Of a stretch of 64,000 bases of DNA, positions 21,625 through 32,928 are shown in pieces. Source of the DNA: Pseudevernia furfuracea (taxonomy: Eukaryota; Ascomycota; Lecanoromycetes; Lecanorales; Parmeliaceae). Location of the stretch: NCBI GenBank assembly GCA_022315425.1, contig JAIUPT010000035.1, forward strand, positions 930,001 to 994,000, given 5' to 3'. Position numbers and translations under genes: made by a program. The notes under the pieces are model-generated. The model was not told the origin of the DNA and ran no database searches. It saw only the letters and a program-made list of their open reading frames with translations. Positions within the stretch are counted from its first letter, which is position 1, and each line of letters starts with the position of its first letter.

Positions 21625-22055
21625 GTTGAGCGAGACTCTGGTTTCGGGAAACGACCAATGCCAGGGAGACAGACCAGGAGACAGAAAGAGCTCGTAAGGA
21701 AACCCCTGGCGGTAAAGCGTCAGGTGCAGACGAGGAAACGATTGCTTTGAGGAGGGACACAAGGGAGAAGAAAATTAATAATGCTGCGCTTGCTAGGATG
21801 CTTGAAAATCGAAGAGAACGTTGCCATCCAGATGGTGATGAAGCTCGGGCGCCGCTTAGCAGGCCTAGTTGTCGATCGTTGTGCGGGGACTACGCCGGAG
21901 ATAAAAAAGGTGGGCTGATGGGAGATTGTTAAATTCAGAGAGTAAGGAAGTGGACGCGAGTTGCCATCAATCGCCGCCATCAGAAGGAGTCCCAGAGTAT
22001 TCTTTCACTGACCACAACAGTCATCGAATCGACGCGAGTCTCATTATGGATCATA
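21625..22055. promoter_or_regulatory. Divergent intergenic region, flavocytochrome / Rab
   Basis: These 431 bp lie between two divergent start codons. No specific operator was recognised. Short open frames here have no family signature. Confidence 0.35.
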
Positions 22056-23233
22056 ATGTCCAGTAGCCTTGAGGCCAAAATCTGCGTCCTGGGCGCGCAA
22101 GGTTCGTTATCAGACCTCAACACGTTCTGCCCAGGTAGCTGATCCCTTAGGTGTTGGCAAGACATCCCTTTGTCATCGGTATATCAAAGGAAATTTCAGC
22201 CCACCGAGCATCACATCAACCATCGGGGCGTCTTTCCTCACCAAGCGGGTAGTTGATGTTGACACCGGAACCACCGTTCGACTGTGAGTTATGTTTTCCA
22301 AGCTATTCATGCCTGATTCGTGGAGCATTTTGAGCCGCAAGACCTGTCACAAGAGTAAAATATTCCCGGGACCTGTCTCACGACTCGTATCCGATCCCAA
22401 AAGAGACATACTGACTCCGAAATCATTAAGGCAGCTATGGGACACAGCAGGCCAAGAGAGATTCAGATCCATCACAAAATTGTACTACAGAGGAGCAAGT
22501 GCCGTACTTCTTGTCTATAGTATCATAGATGAAAGCAGCTTCGAAGAAATGGGACGCTGGTTGATAGAGATGAGGGAGAATCTTGGGAGTGATATCATCA
22601 TACACGTAGTAGGAACAAAAAGCGATGTGGTGGCCCAAGAGCCCAGTCTAAGGAAGATTCCATTCGAAAGATGTATAGCATATGTTGCAGAGAACCTCTT
22701 TCCTCAAAAGGTCTCGACCCCTACGTTCCCTAGTGGAAGCGCTCGCAGCAGCGGTTTCTGGGGGCAGGAAATTGGTACGTCACTTCAGAGCGATGTCTCC
22801 CTAAGTCGTACCCCAGTTTGAATTCCAGGACATGCTCCGAGAAGACTCTCGACCCTGTCTTGTGGCCCCCTCTCCATCTCAAAGAAGAAAAAACTGACTC
22901 CGAGAACGTGAAGGCTGGGACTGTTGTCATGAGATCAGCGCATCAAATGGCGAAGGTATTGAAGAGGTGTTCCGTGTCATCACGAGAAAGCTTGTTGAAC
23001 AAAGGAACAAAAAGGAGCAGGAACAATTACAAAACCGCAACAACACGCCGGGTCAGAAAAGAGGTCCAGGTGGCTACTTTGAAGGCCTTTCGGATGTCCA
23101 AGGAAGCTTCAAACTGACCAACAAGCGCCAGAGCTGGTTGGGCATCGCTTCCACGCCGGGCGTCGCAGCTGGGGAGGAGACAAATGAAGGCACTCAAAGT
23201 CTTATCGGGAATAGGAAAGGAAAGTGCTGTTGA
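22056..23233 (+). CDS. Rab-family small GTPase
   Basis: A Rab GTPase of membrane traffic. Four exons (22056-22101, 22151-22283, 22431-22774, 22914-23233) give 280 aa, longer than a typical Rab (about 200-220). Motifs are the P-loop GAQGVGKTS, effector-region TIGASFLTK, WDTAGQERFRSI and a TKSD base-contact motif in place of the usual NKxD. EISASNGEG follows in place of EISAK, and there is a double-geranylgeranyl CC terminus. TIGASF and the RSI-KLYYRGA block resemble the Rab5/Rab21/Rab22 group. The extra length is an insert after AYVAENL (about residues 150-175) and a long Gln/Asn- and Gly-rich hypervariable tail. The junction QEIG|WDCCHEISA was chosen because it keeps the frame and removes an in-frame stop. 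The exact Rab subclass is not certain. Confidence 0.88.
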
Positions 23234-23912
23234 AAGTAATCGTCGCCTGGGGGCACGTTTCTACCAAGTCAAAGGAGTAAATTCGTTTGTTAGCGTCTGA
23301 CGTAACGGATTTGTTACCAATACTAGGTAGAGTATATCAAAGTCTTTGTAAATCACAATCTGTCCAAGCAGGCCGAGGTCAAGGCAAAGAGCTGAACTGA
23401 TAGAGGAGAGACTTCGCACATGACACTGCGAGCCACGCCAAGATCTGAGATGACGACTACAACCGTAGTGGTTGTACGGTGTATCGAAAGAGATGAGGGA
23501 GGGTTTTTGGTCGGGGAAGGCTTGAGTATCGATCGGCTTGTGGGCGGTGATCGTTTTCTTATTTTATGATGAGGGATAACAATCTTTTGTACGTTGTTAG
23601 GGGTGCCTCGGCTTCGCCTACGCGCTAGTTAGGTCACGTAAAGCTGGATAACAGTATGTATAGGCAGCCTATGTATATAAGACGGAAGTGGAGTGATAAA
23701 AGCAGCGAGGAAGTGCCGTGGATTGAAGTTTAAAGGGTCACCAGTCCAATTCTAAGCGCACGCTTTTCTTAGCTCCGTAGAGGAGCGAGTCATATCCGTA
23801 TTGAAACTCGCGCGTCTGTCTGAATTGCCGCGGGTGTCAAAGCTCCTTCCCCAGGGGCCCAGAGTTCGAGATCTCGCTCAAGAAGATTGACTTAAGCTTC
23901 AAATTGTTAAGC
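23234..23912. other. Intergenic region Rab - BUD13
   Basis: About 680 bp between the Rab stop and the BUD13 start, both on the plus strand. It holds the Rab terminator region and the BUD13 promoter. I saw no RNA gene or repeat. Confidence 0.35.
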
Positions 23913-24938
23913 ATGTCCCTTGCTGACTATCTCGCGAAAAACTACCTCACAGCAGATTTGACACTGGTGAAAAAGCCAAAGAAGCGCAAGCGGAAGGATG
24001 GTGAGGCCTCGGGTCTCATAATAGCAGACGATGACGCCTTGGGCTGGGACCGTGAAGGCACTGGCAACGTTGACGACGATGCACCGCTGGAAGGTGAGAT
24101 ACGTCTGACTTTCTGCATTAAACCAAAGGTCCCAATTTTTGACCCTGAGTTATCAGTGAACGCGAACAGCGCCGAATTTCGCAAAGCCAAAAAAAACACA
24201 TGGCAGACCATCGGCGCTCCAACGCCGTCCTCCCATGAACAAGCCGCAGCCGACGCTATTCTTACGTCTGCAGCTGCTGAATCTCAGACTCGTGCTCTCG
24301 CGGAGGACGACGTCCCTATCATGGAAGATTCGGCCCTGAAAATGGAATCGGGCGCCCATGCGGGGCTACAGACGGCGGATCAAGTCACTGCACAGCTGAA
24401 GCGTAAGGAAGCCGGAGAACGGCGAAGGTTCCTGGAGGATGGAGATGAGCATAGCGGCAAAGGCAAGGAGACTGTATATAGAGATGCCAGCGGACGCATC
24501 ATCAATGTGCAGATGAAGCGGGCGGAAGCACGTAAAAGAGTGGAAGAAGAAGCGGCCAAAGCAGCGGCGGAACTCGAAGCGCAAAAGGGAGAGGTCCAGC
24601 GAGCCGAGAAAGAAAAGCGCAGAGAGCAGCTGAGTGAGGCGAAATTCATGCCTGTAGCGAGGTACGCGGATGATGTGGACCTGAACCAGGATTTAAAGGA
24701 GCGGGACAGATGGAATGATCCAGCAGCTGGATTCCTCGAGAAGAGAAAGGAAGGCAAAAGCATCAGTGGGAAACCGTTGTACAAGGGACCTGCAGCGCCG
24801 AATCGATATGGGATTAGGCCGGGTCACAGATGGGACGGGGTGGATAGGGGAACAGGGTTTGAGAAAGAGTATTTTGCTGCTAGGAATCAGAGGACAAATT
24901 TGAAGAACCTCGATTACGCTTGGCAAATAGATGAATGA
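23913..24938 (+). CDS. BUD13: Pre-mRNA-splicing factor Bud13/Cwc26
   Basis: This is Bud13 (Cwc26), scaffold of the RES complex with Snu17/Ist3 and Pml1. The complex joins the activated spliceosome and promotes splicing and nuclear retention of unspliced RNA. The intronless ORF starts MSLADYLAKNYLTADLTLVK, the conserved N-terminus. A Lys-rich stretch KKPKKRKRKDGE follows, then a low-complexity charged centre with a long Ala/Glu/Lys/Arg coiled-coil-like region (about residues 185-245). The C-terminal family block is RNIPNRYGIRPG-like, here APNRYGIRPGHRWDGVDRGTGFEK, with AWQIDE near the end. The length of 341 aa is usual for filamentous fungi. Identity is firm from both ends. Confidence 0.93.
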   Translation: MSLADYLAKNYLTADLTLVKKPKKRKRKDGEASGLIIADDDALGWDREGTGNVDDDAPLEGEIRLTFCIKPKVPIFDPELSVNANSAEFRKAKKNTWQTIGAPTPSSHEQAAADAILTSAAAESQTRALAEDDVPIMEDSALKMESGAHAGLQTADQVTAQLKRKEAGERRRFLEDGDEHSGKGKETVYRDASGRIINVQMKRAEARKRVEEEAAKAAAELEAQKGEVQRAEKEKRREQLSEAKFMPVARYADDVDLNQDLKERDRWNDPAAGFLEKRKEGKSISGKPLYKGPAAPNRYGIRPGHRWDGVDRGTGFEKEYFAARNQRTNLKNLDYAWQIDE

Positions 24939-25243
24939 TGACGCTGGTTTGGCAATTGGCTTGTATCTTTATGGATGAATTGCATAGCGAGGCATAGCGA
25001 GGCGTTGGTGGGAAATATCATTCCGTTTCGCTGCCAAAGATATTGGTCAGATGCATGCACACGGTTCAAAATGTAGCTCAATGTATGAACTACAGCGGCG
25101 TTCTAATAAGACATGAGATTGGGGCAGAAAGCCTCAGGGTGAGCTTTAGTGTACACAAGAAATGCCCGAAGAACTAAAATCAATGCAAACAATAAGGCAA
25201 GATGATATCATGAACGCTAGTTAATGCTTTGGGCATCCATCTT
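24939..25243. other. Convergent 3' region BUD13 / IST2
   Basis: About 305 bp between convergent stops. A 10-bp direct repeat (gaggcatagc-like, 24990-25006) is present. No gene was recognised. Confidence 0.35.
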
Positions 25244-27587
25244 TCATTGTTGCTTCCTACTCTCTGCTGGTGCCATTTTCTCAATTAGACCGATTCCGAT
25301 CGACAGCGATTCTTCCCAGCTTTGCTGCCTCAACCAAAAATGATCCTGGGGAGTAGAGCTCCTCATACTGCCTTGTCGAGCTTCTTCTTCCAGCGATGAC
25401 CTTGTGATCTTTCCCCTATCCATTGGTGGTGGCAGCTCCACTGCGTCTTCCCCGAACGATTCCTCAAAATAGCGCTTACGAACCATGTACCGTTCTGCAT
25501 GCTCCTTCTGCATTCCTGGCGAGTCCATTTTTGAGATTGCTAAACGTACTGCAAGGCGGACCACGAGATATACATGCTCGGAGAAGAATATGGTCAGGAG
25601 TAGAGCCCATCCTTTGATGTCTGATGGCGTACCATCTGGACCTAAGCCATCATTGCTGAAGAGATATACGAGTGCTGCAGTAGAGATGCTGCCCAACCAT
25701 GTAAGGAATCCCAAGCTATCCAGCCATGGTCCAATGCTGTCAGCTCGGTGTGGAGTCGGGCGTTGCATCTCAACGCAAATCTTGACAGCGTCTGAGCGAA
25801 GTTCCACCCAGTTGTTGATGATGAATGACACAGCCGTCACTGGCCACACCACTGAGAACAATGTCAGATAGCCAAATTGGACAACCATCTCTCTAAGATC
25901 CGTAGACACATCGTAAACATCGAGCTCAGCCTCGTTGCGGACTCTTGCAAGAAACTCGGCTTCTTCAGACAGATCATTTGCAGCTGCGTTTGGTGCAGCA
26001 GCTCCCTTCTTGGAGGCTCTCTCGGTTTTGATCTCTTTATACTTATGGAAGCCTCGGCGCTTGAGGTAAGGGACGATGGTCTCCATCGCAAAGTTGACTA
26101 TTTGCGCTGTGACAGCAAAATAGATAACCTGCTTCCGAAGCCTTGCGGGATTAATGGCAAATCCAGCTTTTGGAGTCGCAAGCTGCTTCTCATTCCCCGC
26201 AAAGGGACGCGCAGTCAACTGGAATATATCCAAGTAAGGCACGATCAAGCTGCCAAACGGCACGTAGACGAACGCTGTTAGGAAGACCGGAAGGTAAGAA
26301 GTAATAAAGTTGAGAATGAAGATTTTCTGGGTCATGGCAGAATCGTAAGCGTCGGTGGTTTCCCAATTTTCGTAGTCATTAAGTCGCGTCGCAATCTCGG
26401 TCAGAATCGTCGTGATCGTAGGTACCAGAGCTGTGAGCAGTAATGTAGGGATGAAGACCTGCGTGTGAATTAGCATTTTGAACAGCATCGCTGAGGACCA
26501 CTGGTTTTTACCAGAATACTCTTGAATGGTCCATTGTAGACTTCGGATAGGAAGATCTCGATACCAAAACAGGTGGCTATAATCAGTCCAAGTGCCAGTG
26601 ATGCCAACACAGCAAACGGTAGCTGAAGAAGCTGTCTATACAATCTCTTCGTCGCTGGGAAGACCTGCACAGTCTCCCCAGTGATCGGATCATTGATTTC
26701 CTTTTCGTGCTGAAACTCTCTTCGCTTTTCTTGAATGGATGAAACGCCCTTCACGCCCCAGCGAACACCGAGATCTACCTCTTGTCGTTTCCAGTATTCG
26801 ATAAACACCACGCTCCACAGACAATTGACAACTGCATAGATGGACGAGAAATGGCCTAACAGAACCCACGACGAGAAACCGAAGGCCGCAGGGAAAATTA
26901 GAAAGGCAAAGTAGGATTGTGTAAAGGCGAAATAGTATGCGACTTTCTCGCCGAATCGATCCCTGATCTCATCCAAGTCCTCTACTTTGAGGAACGTCAC
27001 CGTGGCCCATTTCTTGATCCATTCCTTGTTGAAGGTATGATCGTGGAGTGGAAAGATAGACTCCACGTTCTTCCATTGACCGTGTGTGGGAATGATCGCA
27101 GCATTTCCTTCTTCCTTTGGCCCTGTGATCAGATGGTGGACTATACGATACCGTTCAGCTTCTGTCAGCGGCTGGCTCGTCAAGGAGTTCTGCGTTTCCC
27201 GATCCGGCTGAGCAGGCCTTATGCCATAAAGCCAGTCCTTTACTCTACAATCTCTGTTAAAGATCCGTTATGACCTCTATGATTTCGGTGCGCACCTAGA
27301 GCGGTAGACGGCGTTGTTCAGACGTTCATCGGAAGCCACTTTGACAAAGACCAGAAGGGAGCAATTCTCTCCGTTCCGAACCTCAATCGCAAGGCCTACC
27401 CTAGCCAGTGCCTGCACAAGGTCCTGAAAGTTTCTTGAGGCCTCCGCCTTAGCTGCAAGAGTGGGTCGTGTAAGACAGAGTCTTGCCATAGAGTAGGATT
27501 ACGCGACTTACTGGAATCGGCGAATCTGTAGACAATGACATAGTCAACGTCGAAGTTTTCATGCAGTGTATTAGGGTGAGGAGCCAT
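25244..27587 (-). CDS. IST2: Anoctamin/TMEM16-family protein, Ist2-like
   Basis: A fungal TMEM16/anoctamin homologue of the Ist2 type. In yeast Ist2 tethers cortical ER to the plasma membrane, and filamentous-fungal relatives are lipid scramblases. Four exons (27587-27512, 27452-27296, 27244-26512, 26458-25244) give 726 aa. The N-terminal cytosolic domain (NFDVDYVIVYRF, then KEEGNAAIIPTHG and FPLHDHTFNKEWIKKWA) precedes about ten hydrophobic segments. These include YFAFLIFPAAFGFSSWVLLG, LPFAVLASLALGLIIATCFG, FILNFITSYLPVFLTAFVYV and GWALLLTIFFSEHVYLVVRL. The acidic calcium-site helices of the family correspond to the NEAELDVYD...REMVVQFGYLTLFSVVWP and ISTAALVYLFS...SEHVY regions. The 54-nt last intron carries a GCTAAT branch site. 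The C-terminal tail is short compared with yeast Ist2. Confidence 0.9.
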
Positions 27588-27898
27588 TTTTGTGCTCTAG
27601 AGTCAATCTTTAGATTTGCAAGCCAGCAACCAAAAGATGGAGTCTGAGACAGCGAGTCTTGGAAAGTTGGAGGCGGCTGGACGTCATCGCGCTTCGCGAC
27701 AAACAGGGGTCCAAACTCTAAAGATAAGGTAGAGTCACGTCGTGGACCAAAGACATCAGGATATGACGGCTTATGAACAAGTAGCATTAGACGATGAGGA
27801 TCATTACAAAGTGCTGGCCTCATCGGCTGAACTCACGTCAATAAAGGGGAGTTCAACTAACGGCAGACTCGGCCGTTGTCTACACCGTCATTCGAATC
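27588..27898. other. Promoter side of IST2
   Basis: About 310 bp upstream of the IST2 start and of the decayed SANT-repeat locus. No signal was recognised. Confidence 0.3.
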
Positions 27899-29479
27899 GT
27901 GTCAAAGCAGCCCAGAGCCATTGTCATGGGTCAGCACCGAGTGTCTACCTTGCGCGTCCTCGTCCGTCTCATGAGAGACATTCACAGCGACGTTTTCGAC
28001 GTGACCACAGGGCTTGGAGAAGAGAATGATTCCTGGACGCATGTCTGGTTTCGGCTAGACGCGACGTGGGGGATGCAGTCGGAAAAAAAAATTGAAGACA
28101 AGATTTGGCTGAGTGCTGGATTATATAGAATCGGAGCGCTATCAAACGAAGTCCACGTCTAATGCGTCAGGGATGCGCTTCGCGAAGTCTGGATGGATGC
28201 GGGAACAATTTTGAGAACCGCCCAGCGTCCTTACGGCTATTACCCCGGTTGTGCGAACGAATCTGATTTCAATCCAGATCTGTGTCCTCGATGGGCTAAA
28301 GTAATGACGACGCAGAATAATGCAATGTCCAGTGTTCTGGAAAGATTGCATTCTCTCTGCGTTGTCCGATTCGGCCAGGAAACGATTGCAAACTGTTACG
28401 GAGTCTTGATCGCAGATTTGTGGGAAGACGCGTACGCTCAAGGTTGGCTTAATGACAGTCAAAGCTGCCAAACAAGCTTAGGAGAGAGGCCCGAGCTTCA
28501 TCATAGTACTGGAATCTACGTCGGAGCCACTGCAGTGGACAAGGACATGGTCGCTACTGCAATCGGAACGTCGGTCAGGTCGAAAACGCTGCGCGGCATA
28601 AAACGGATTGCCGACTATGATAATGCAGCAGAGGGCACAGCGCAGAAGAAGTCCAGAAGAGGGAGTGCAGAGGACAACAACTTCAACCCTAACCAGAAAG
28701 TCCAGGATGGTCTTGAAAGCCTATCCAAGCCACGCTGGACCAAGGAGCAGAAGAATTGGGTTGTTTCCACCTTTCCACACGGCGAAACTAATTGGGATGG
28801 AATTTCGAGGCAACTTACAATTCGGTTTGGTGTGACTCGACCTCGAAACGTATTCAAGCAAGAGTGCATAAGACACTTGAATTGGAAATCCTTCAGGGAC
28901 GACTGGAACTTGAACCAGAGATTGTGGCTTAGTAAGGCCGCACAGCAAGGAACACCGTGGATCCAGATGCTCGAGCCTTTAATAAATAGTTCAAGACTCA
29001 CAGGATAAGTGAGGAGTTTGGAACCCAGTTCAAGGCCATGCGGCATTACATGAATCCCACCACGCCTGATTATAGCAAGCCTAGGTGGGCACGAGGATCT
29101 ACAAATCATAGGCTTCAGTCTACACTATTCCCTCTCAAAAAAGACCCACCAAATATGGACAGCGGAAGAAGAAGATCGGCTTTATCAGAGAAGAATGAGA
29201 AAGGCAGACTGAAAGGACATTGATGCTGAGATAGCGGTGAAATTTGGAACCCAGCGGTCATCCAGGTCTTACAGAAGAAGGCCAATCATCGAATGGGACA
29301 ATGGGAGCCATAGACTGCGCAGCAAGTCGCCTGGCTGGTACAAGAAGCTGCCGGTCCGCATGCGCTGGCAATTGACTGGGACAAAATGGCCTCTCTACAT
29401 GAGACGAGGGTTGGATTCAGACGTACTACGCATTCTTCAAAGGGCCAGTACAACAAGCTTTAAAAACGCAGGGACCTGA
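27899..29479 (+). pseudogene. Decayed SANT/Myb-like repeat gene
   Basis: One frame runs from 27899 to 29008 with a single in-frame TAA at 28160-28162. The following sequence (ALREVWMDAGTI...) continues the same protein. A SANT/Myb-like helix set is visible at about 28730-28900 (RWTKEQKNWVVSTF, NWDGISRQLTIRFG, RNVFKQECIRHL), followed by a related repeat NQRLWLSKAAQQGTPW. The frame then shifts near 28985, where EEFGTQFKAMRHYMNP continues. A third Myb-like unit (WTAEEEDRLYQRRMRKAD, then a TGA at about 29217, then KDIDAEIAVKFGTQRSSRSY) is open to 29479. That TGA sits where the repeats have Trp (compare NWDGI). Three lesions and decayed repeats suggest a dead DNA-binding protein gene. Introns could rescue one or two of the breaks. 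Confidence 0.6.
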
Positions 29480-29936
29480 CTGGGCACGGGCAGGTCAAGG
29501 TGGCACCGGCAGCCGAGTGTAAAGCAGAGGAAGCTCATGGCTGAGCAGCCGTGGCCCTTGTGTGGGGATGTGGTTTGCTACAGAGCTTAATAGAGAATGT
29601 ATGTTAATCAAGAATTTCTCGACAAGGAAGCGAATTGCCTTGAAATTTAGAACGAAGTCTGGTGAAGGATAGGGCTGGACCTCTGAAGAGAAATGAAATC
29701 ACTCAAGAACGAATGAAGAATCTTATATGTAAGGATTTATTTCCTATCGTATCAAGGTCATAACAGGTAGTATCGCCTTTCATCGACTTCAGAGGCAATT
29801 CGGACGACCCTGATAATTGTGAAAAAGGGGGCAATTTTCGAACCAAAGCGTTGTCTGCCAGGCTAGAGCATACGGAAGCTTGTATATGTCGAAGCTCTGT
29901 ACATACCCAGCAACTGACAGCATCGAGCATCGAGAC
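29480..29936. other. Intergenic region, no gene seen
   Basis: About 460 bp between the SANT relic and the stop of argininosuccinate synthase. Nothing recognisable was found. Confidence 0.35.
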
Positions 29937-31613
29937 TCAAGTCTGAGTAAGAGGTAGTCCGTCCTTTTGCTTCTGGAGGCCGAACTTCTTTAGGCGCAGA
30001 GCGTTGATTTCAATAAACCCGGTAGAGTCGGAGGGACTGAAGCCTTCAAGTGAGTCCATCGACGCATCCTGCTCGTCGTAAAGGTTGCTAGCATCACTTG
30101 AGCGGCCGAGCACGTAGACCTAACGAGATGAATCAATGTTAGCGACCGATTAATTCAATGGTTAGAAAGGTTCGGAGGCTGTCTCACGTTGCCTTTGTAC
30201 GCCATCATTCTGACTTGACCAGTGACGTTTCGTTGAGAGAAGATGACACTGTTTTCTACAAACTCGCGCTCAGGGCTGAAGTACATTCCATTATATAATT
30301 GGCGCGACCAAGCCCGCGAGACGAATTGGTCGCGAAGGTCCCGGACATGAGAGTCCATGACAAGACCCTCTAGATCAATATGCGCTAGGCGGCTGCGGCC
30401 GAGACTTAGCAGATACATTTAACCATACGGGAGCTTTCAACTGAGGGGAAGCCAGGTATAGAAAGAGAGAACTTGGGGATAAACTACTTACGCTATTGTA
30501 AGCCCTGGCGTGTCGTAACAACCTCGCGATTTGATACCCACTAGTCGCGTCTCCACGATGTCGATGCGTCCTACTCCATTATCGTGACCAATCTTGTTAA
30601 GGAGCTTGAATAACTCGATCGAGTCGGTGGCCTCCTGGTCGCCAAGAATAACCTTGACTGGAACACCCTTTTCAAAGTGGATACTGAACTCGGTGGGAGC
30701 ATCAGCGGTGTCGAGAGGATCCAGGGTCATGGTCCAGAGGTCCTTGGGCTGAGTGACAATTAGCAAAGGCCATTGTATGAGCTCGAACTATCCGCAATCT
30801 ACGTCAAATCTGAAGCCAGGGACAAGCGTCGCTTCAGAATACATTGTCGGAGATAGCCCCGAAATGAAGAAAATGATTGAACGCGCTTACCGGTGTGCGA
30901 CCAGGGTCTTCGAGGATACCGGCTTCGTATGAGCAGTGCACGAGATTTTCATCCATGGACCAGGGAGCCTTTGGGGAGGACGACACAGGGATGTTGTTCT
31001 CAGCAGCAAACTTGAGGAGATCTTGTCGGCCATGGAATCGGTCATAAAATTCGGACAGCCGCCAAGGAGCGATGACTTGAAGCGAGGGATTGAGGGCCTT
31101 GAAGGCGAGTTCGAAGCGCACTTGATCATTGCCTTTGCCGGTGCCTAGAAAATATGTCAATAAGGGATTCCAAAGTCATCTCCAAACATCAGTAAGCTAA
31201 CATCCGTGCGAAAGGAATTGACAGTTGAACTGCTCGGCGACTTGGACTTGGCCCCTCGCAATTACAGGGCGGGCTAGCGAGGTGCCCAGGAGGTAACGAT
31301 CTTCGTAGATGGCATTACATTGCACGGCTCTAAACACGAGCTGCTCTACAAAAATCCTCTGGAGATCCTCAATGACCATGCGCTCGGCGCCCAGCAGCAG
31401 AGCCTTCTTCTTAATCGCGGCGGCATCCGCAGCATCCGCCTGGCCAACGTCGGCAAGGTAACAGACGACCGTGTATCCTTGAAGGACGAGCCATTTCAAG
31501 ATTATAGATGTGTCGAGCCCTCCAGAGTAGGCACTGAGGAACTTAGCCACAACGAATTGCTTCATTATCAGCATTTGCATTTGCACTTACAGGCAGACTC
31601 GGCCTTTAGACAT
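29937..31613 (-). CDS. ARG1: Argininosuccinate synthase
   Basis: Joins citrulline and aspartate with ATP to give argininosuccinate, the penultimate step of arginine synthesis, in the cytosol. The start at 31613 gives MSKGRVCL. A 23-nt first exon then splices to AYSGGLDTSIILKWL, the ATP pyrophosphatase P-loop. Later blocks are YTVVCYLADVGQ, CNAIYEDRYLLGTSLARPVIA, HGCTGKGNDQVRFEL, ENLVHCSYEAGILEDPGRTP, KDLWTMTLDP, GVGRIDIVETRLVGIKSRGCYDTPG and HIDLEGLVMDSHVRDL. The protein ends KQKDGLPLTQT at 29937. About five introns are placed by GT-AG sites and frame (for example HG(C)|TGKGND via GTTAGC...CTAG, and RTP|PKDLW). The helix after DVGQ has a short Ala/Asp-rich variation (ADAADAAAIKKKALLLG). Identity is firm; the precise ends of one or two exons are by eye. 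Confidence 0.93.
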
Positions 31614-32196
31614 GGTGATGATTCGTGGTATTTTAATTAACAAGTAAGCTGGTTATGAATATAGGGAAGACAAGCAAATATGCACACAAGCAAATATGAG
31701 GAATCAAGAAAAAATCTTAGTTGGGTAAAGCCCGCAACCACTAACTAAATGGAGACTACGGCCTTTCTCTCACCAAAATTCCACCTTTCTTTTTCATTAA
31801 CTTTTTAATTTTCTATTGCTACTTTAAAAAAAAAATTTCAATTGTGAAATTTCTTTTTTGCGCGATTCAGCGAATCAAAAACCTTTAAATTTTACTTATC
31901 AACAAATTCTAAGTTGAACGGTTTTCACCTTTGAGAGACTCCGAAACTTATCTCCTCGGGAGTACGCGACCTCGAAATTAACCCCCGAAATTCTTAGAGC
32001 ACGTTTCACGAATTTAATTCGTAGATCTACGAGTATACTCTTTGCGAATTCAATCGCATATAATTTATGGGCCTCTTTGTAACCTATCATTAATCGAGTC
32101 TTCACAATTGAAAAAAAAAAACGAAAATTTGAGGAAGTGGCAGAAAATTATGGGTCACTATCGAACACGGTACCTCAGAGTCCGGATCGCCGGCCT
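31614..32196. other. AT-rich intergenic island with possible Copia relic
   Basis: About 580 bp between ARG1 and the oxidoreductase gene. The part at 31780-32130 is strongly AT-rich, with A and T runs. On the minus strand 31899-32105 is open, and part of it (IGYKEAHKLYAIEF...VDLRIKF) has the spacing of a segment between integrase and reverse transcriptase in Copia polyproteins. This is only a faint resemblance. It may be a short RIP-mutated transposon scar. Confidence 0.3.
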
Positions 32197-32928
32197 TTAG
32201 TATGTCACCATTACAATCTTGTTAGAATACCTTCCGTCCAACTGCAGCACCAAATTATCCGCAGCCCACTTCCCCGTGTCCTCCCTAGAGATAGTATACC
32301 CAATAGCATTAGACTCCCGCCCAGTCTTAGGATCCTCGACGCCAACCCGGATCTCCTTACTTGTCTCACCGTCGACCAGCAAGCTAGCGCGGATGATCGT
32401 GTAGGCCTCTCCGCTTTCTACCAAACTGTCTTCCATGGCCTTCTTGTCTTCGTGGGGGACCTTCAACATAACGTGGTACAGTGGAACCATGGCAAGAGGG
32501 ATGTCGCGACCGAAGCGAGACATGCCTGTCGTGCTGCATACAACAATATGCGGCTTTCCGTTAGCGCCGCCGCTTCGCAGCTGGCGGAGGGCCTCGAGGA
32601 TGGTAGTCATGCCTTTTCTGCAGACCTCCTTGTCGTCTATCGTCATTTTGGAGAGGATGAATTTACCGCCGATGGTCGAGATGATTTCTTCGACGAGCTT
32701 CCCTTTCTCGGCCACCAGGCACTTGGAAACAGTAGCGATATCGTGCGCGTTACCCTGGACGACCTGAAGGTTTGGGGTTGTCTCGGGTGGGAAGATGGCC
32801 GTAAGCTTGGATGGGGTACGGCAGAGGGCAATGCACCGGTGGCCTGCGGCGAGGGTGTGCTTAAGTGCCGAGAGGCCCACACCGGTACTGGCGCCGAGAA
32901 ATGCAACGGTCTTGCAGTGAGTTGCCAT
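32197..32928 (-). CDS. NAD(P)-binding Rossmann-fold protein
   Basis: An intronless 243-aa protein of the NAD(P)H-binding, atypical short-chain dehydrogenase type (PF13460-like). It has an N-terminal glycine motif FLGASTGVGLSALKHTLAAG, a basic residue after beta-2 (CRTPSK, suggesting NADP), QGNAHD for adenine binding, IISTIGG and VVCSTTGMSR. AYTIIRASLLVDG and the ISREDTGKWAADNLV block near the C-terminus are typical of NmrA/HSCARG-like and biliverdin reductase B-like folds. It lacks an obvious Tyr-x3-Lys pair. It is divergent from the Zn2Cys6 regulator 680 bp away, so it may be a target of that factor, which is inference from position only. Substrate unknown. Confidence 0.85.
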   Translation of the reverse strand: MATHCKTVAFLGASTGVGLSALKHTLAAGHRCIALCRTPSKLTAIFPPETTPNLQVVQGNAHDIATVSKCLVAEKGKLVEEIISTIGGKFILSKMTIDDKEVCRKGMTTILEALRQLRSGGANGKPHIVVCSTTGMSRFGRDIPLAMVPLYHVMLKVPHEDKKAMEDSLVESGEAYTIIRASLLVDGETSKEIRVGVEDPKTGRESNAIGYTISREDTGKWAADNLVLQLDGRYSNKIVMVTY

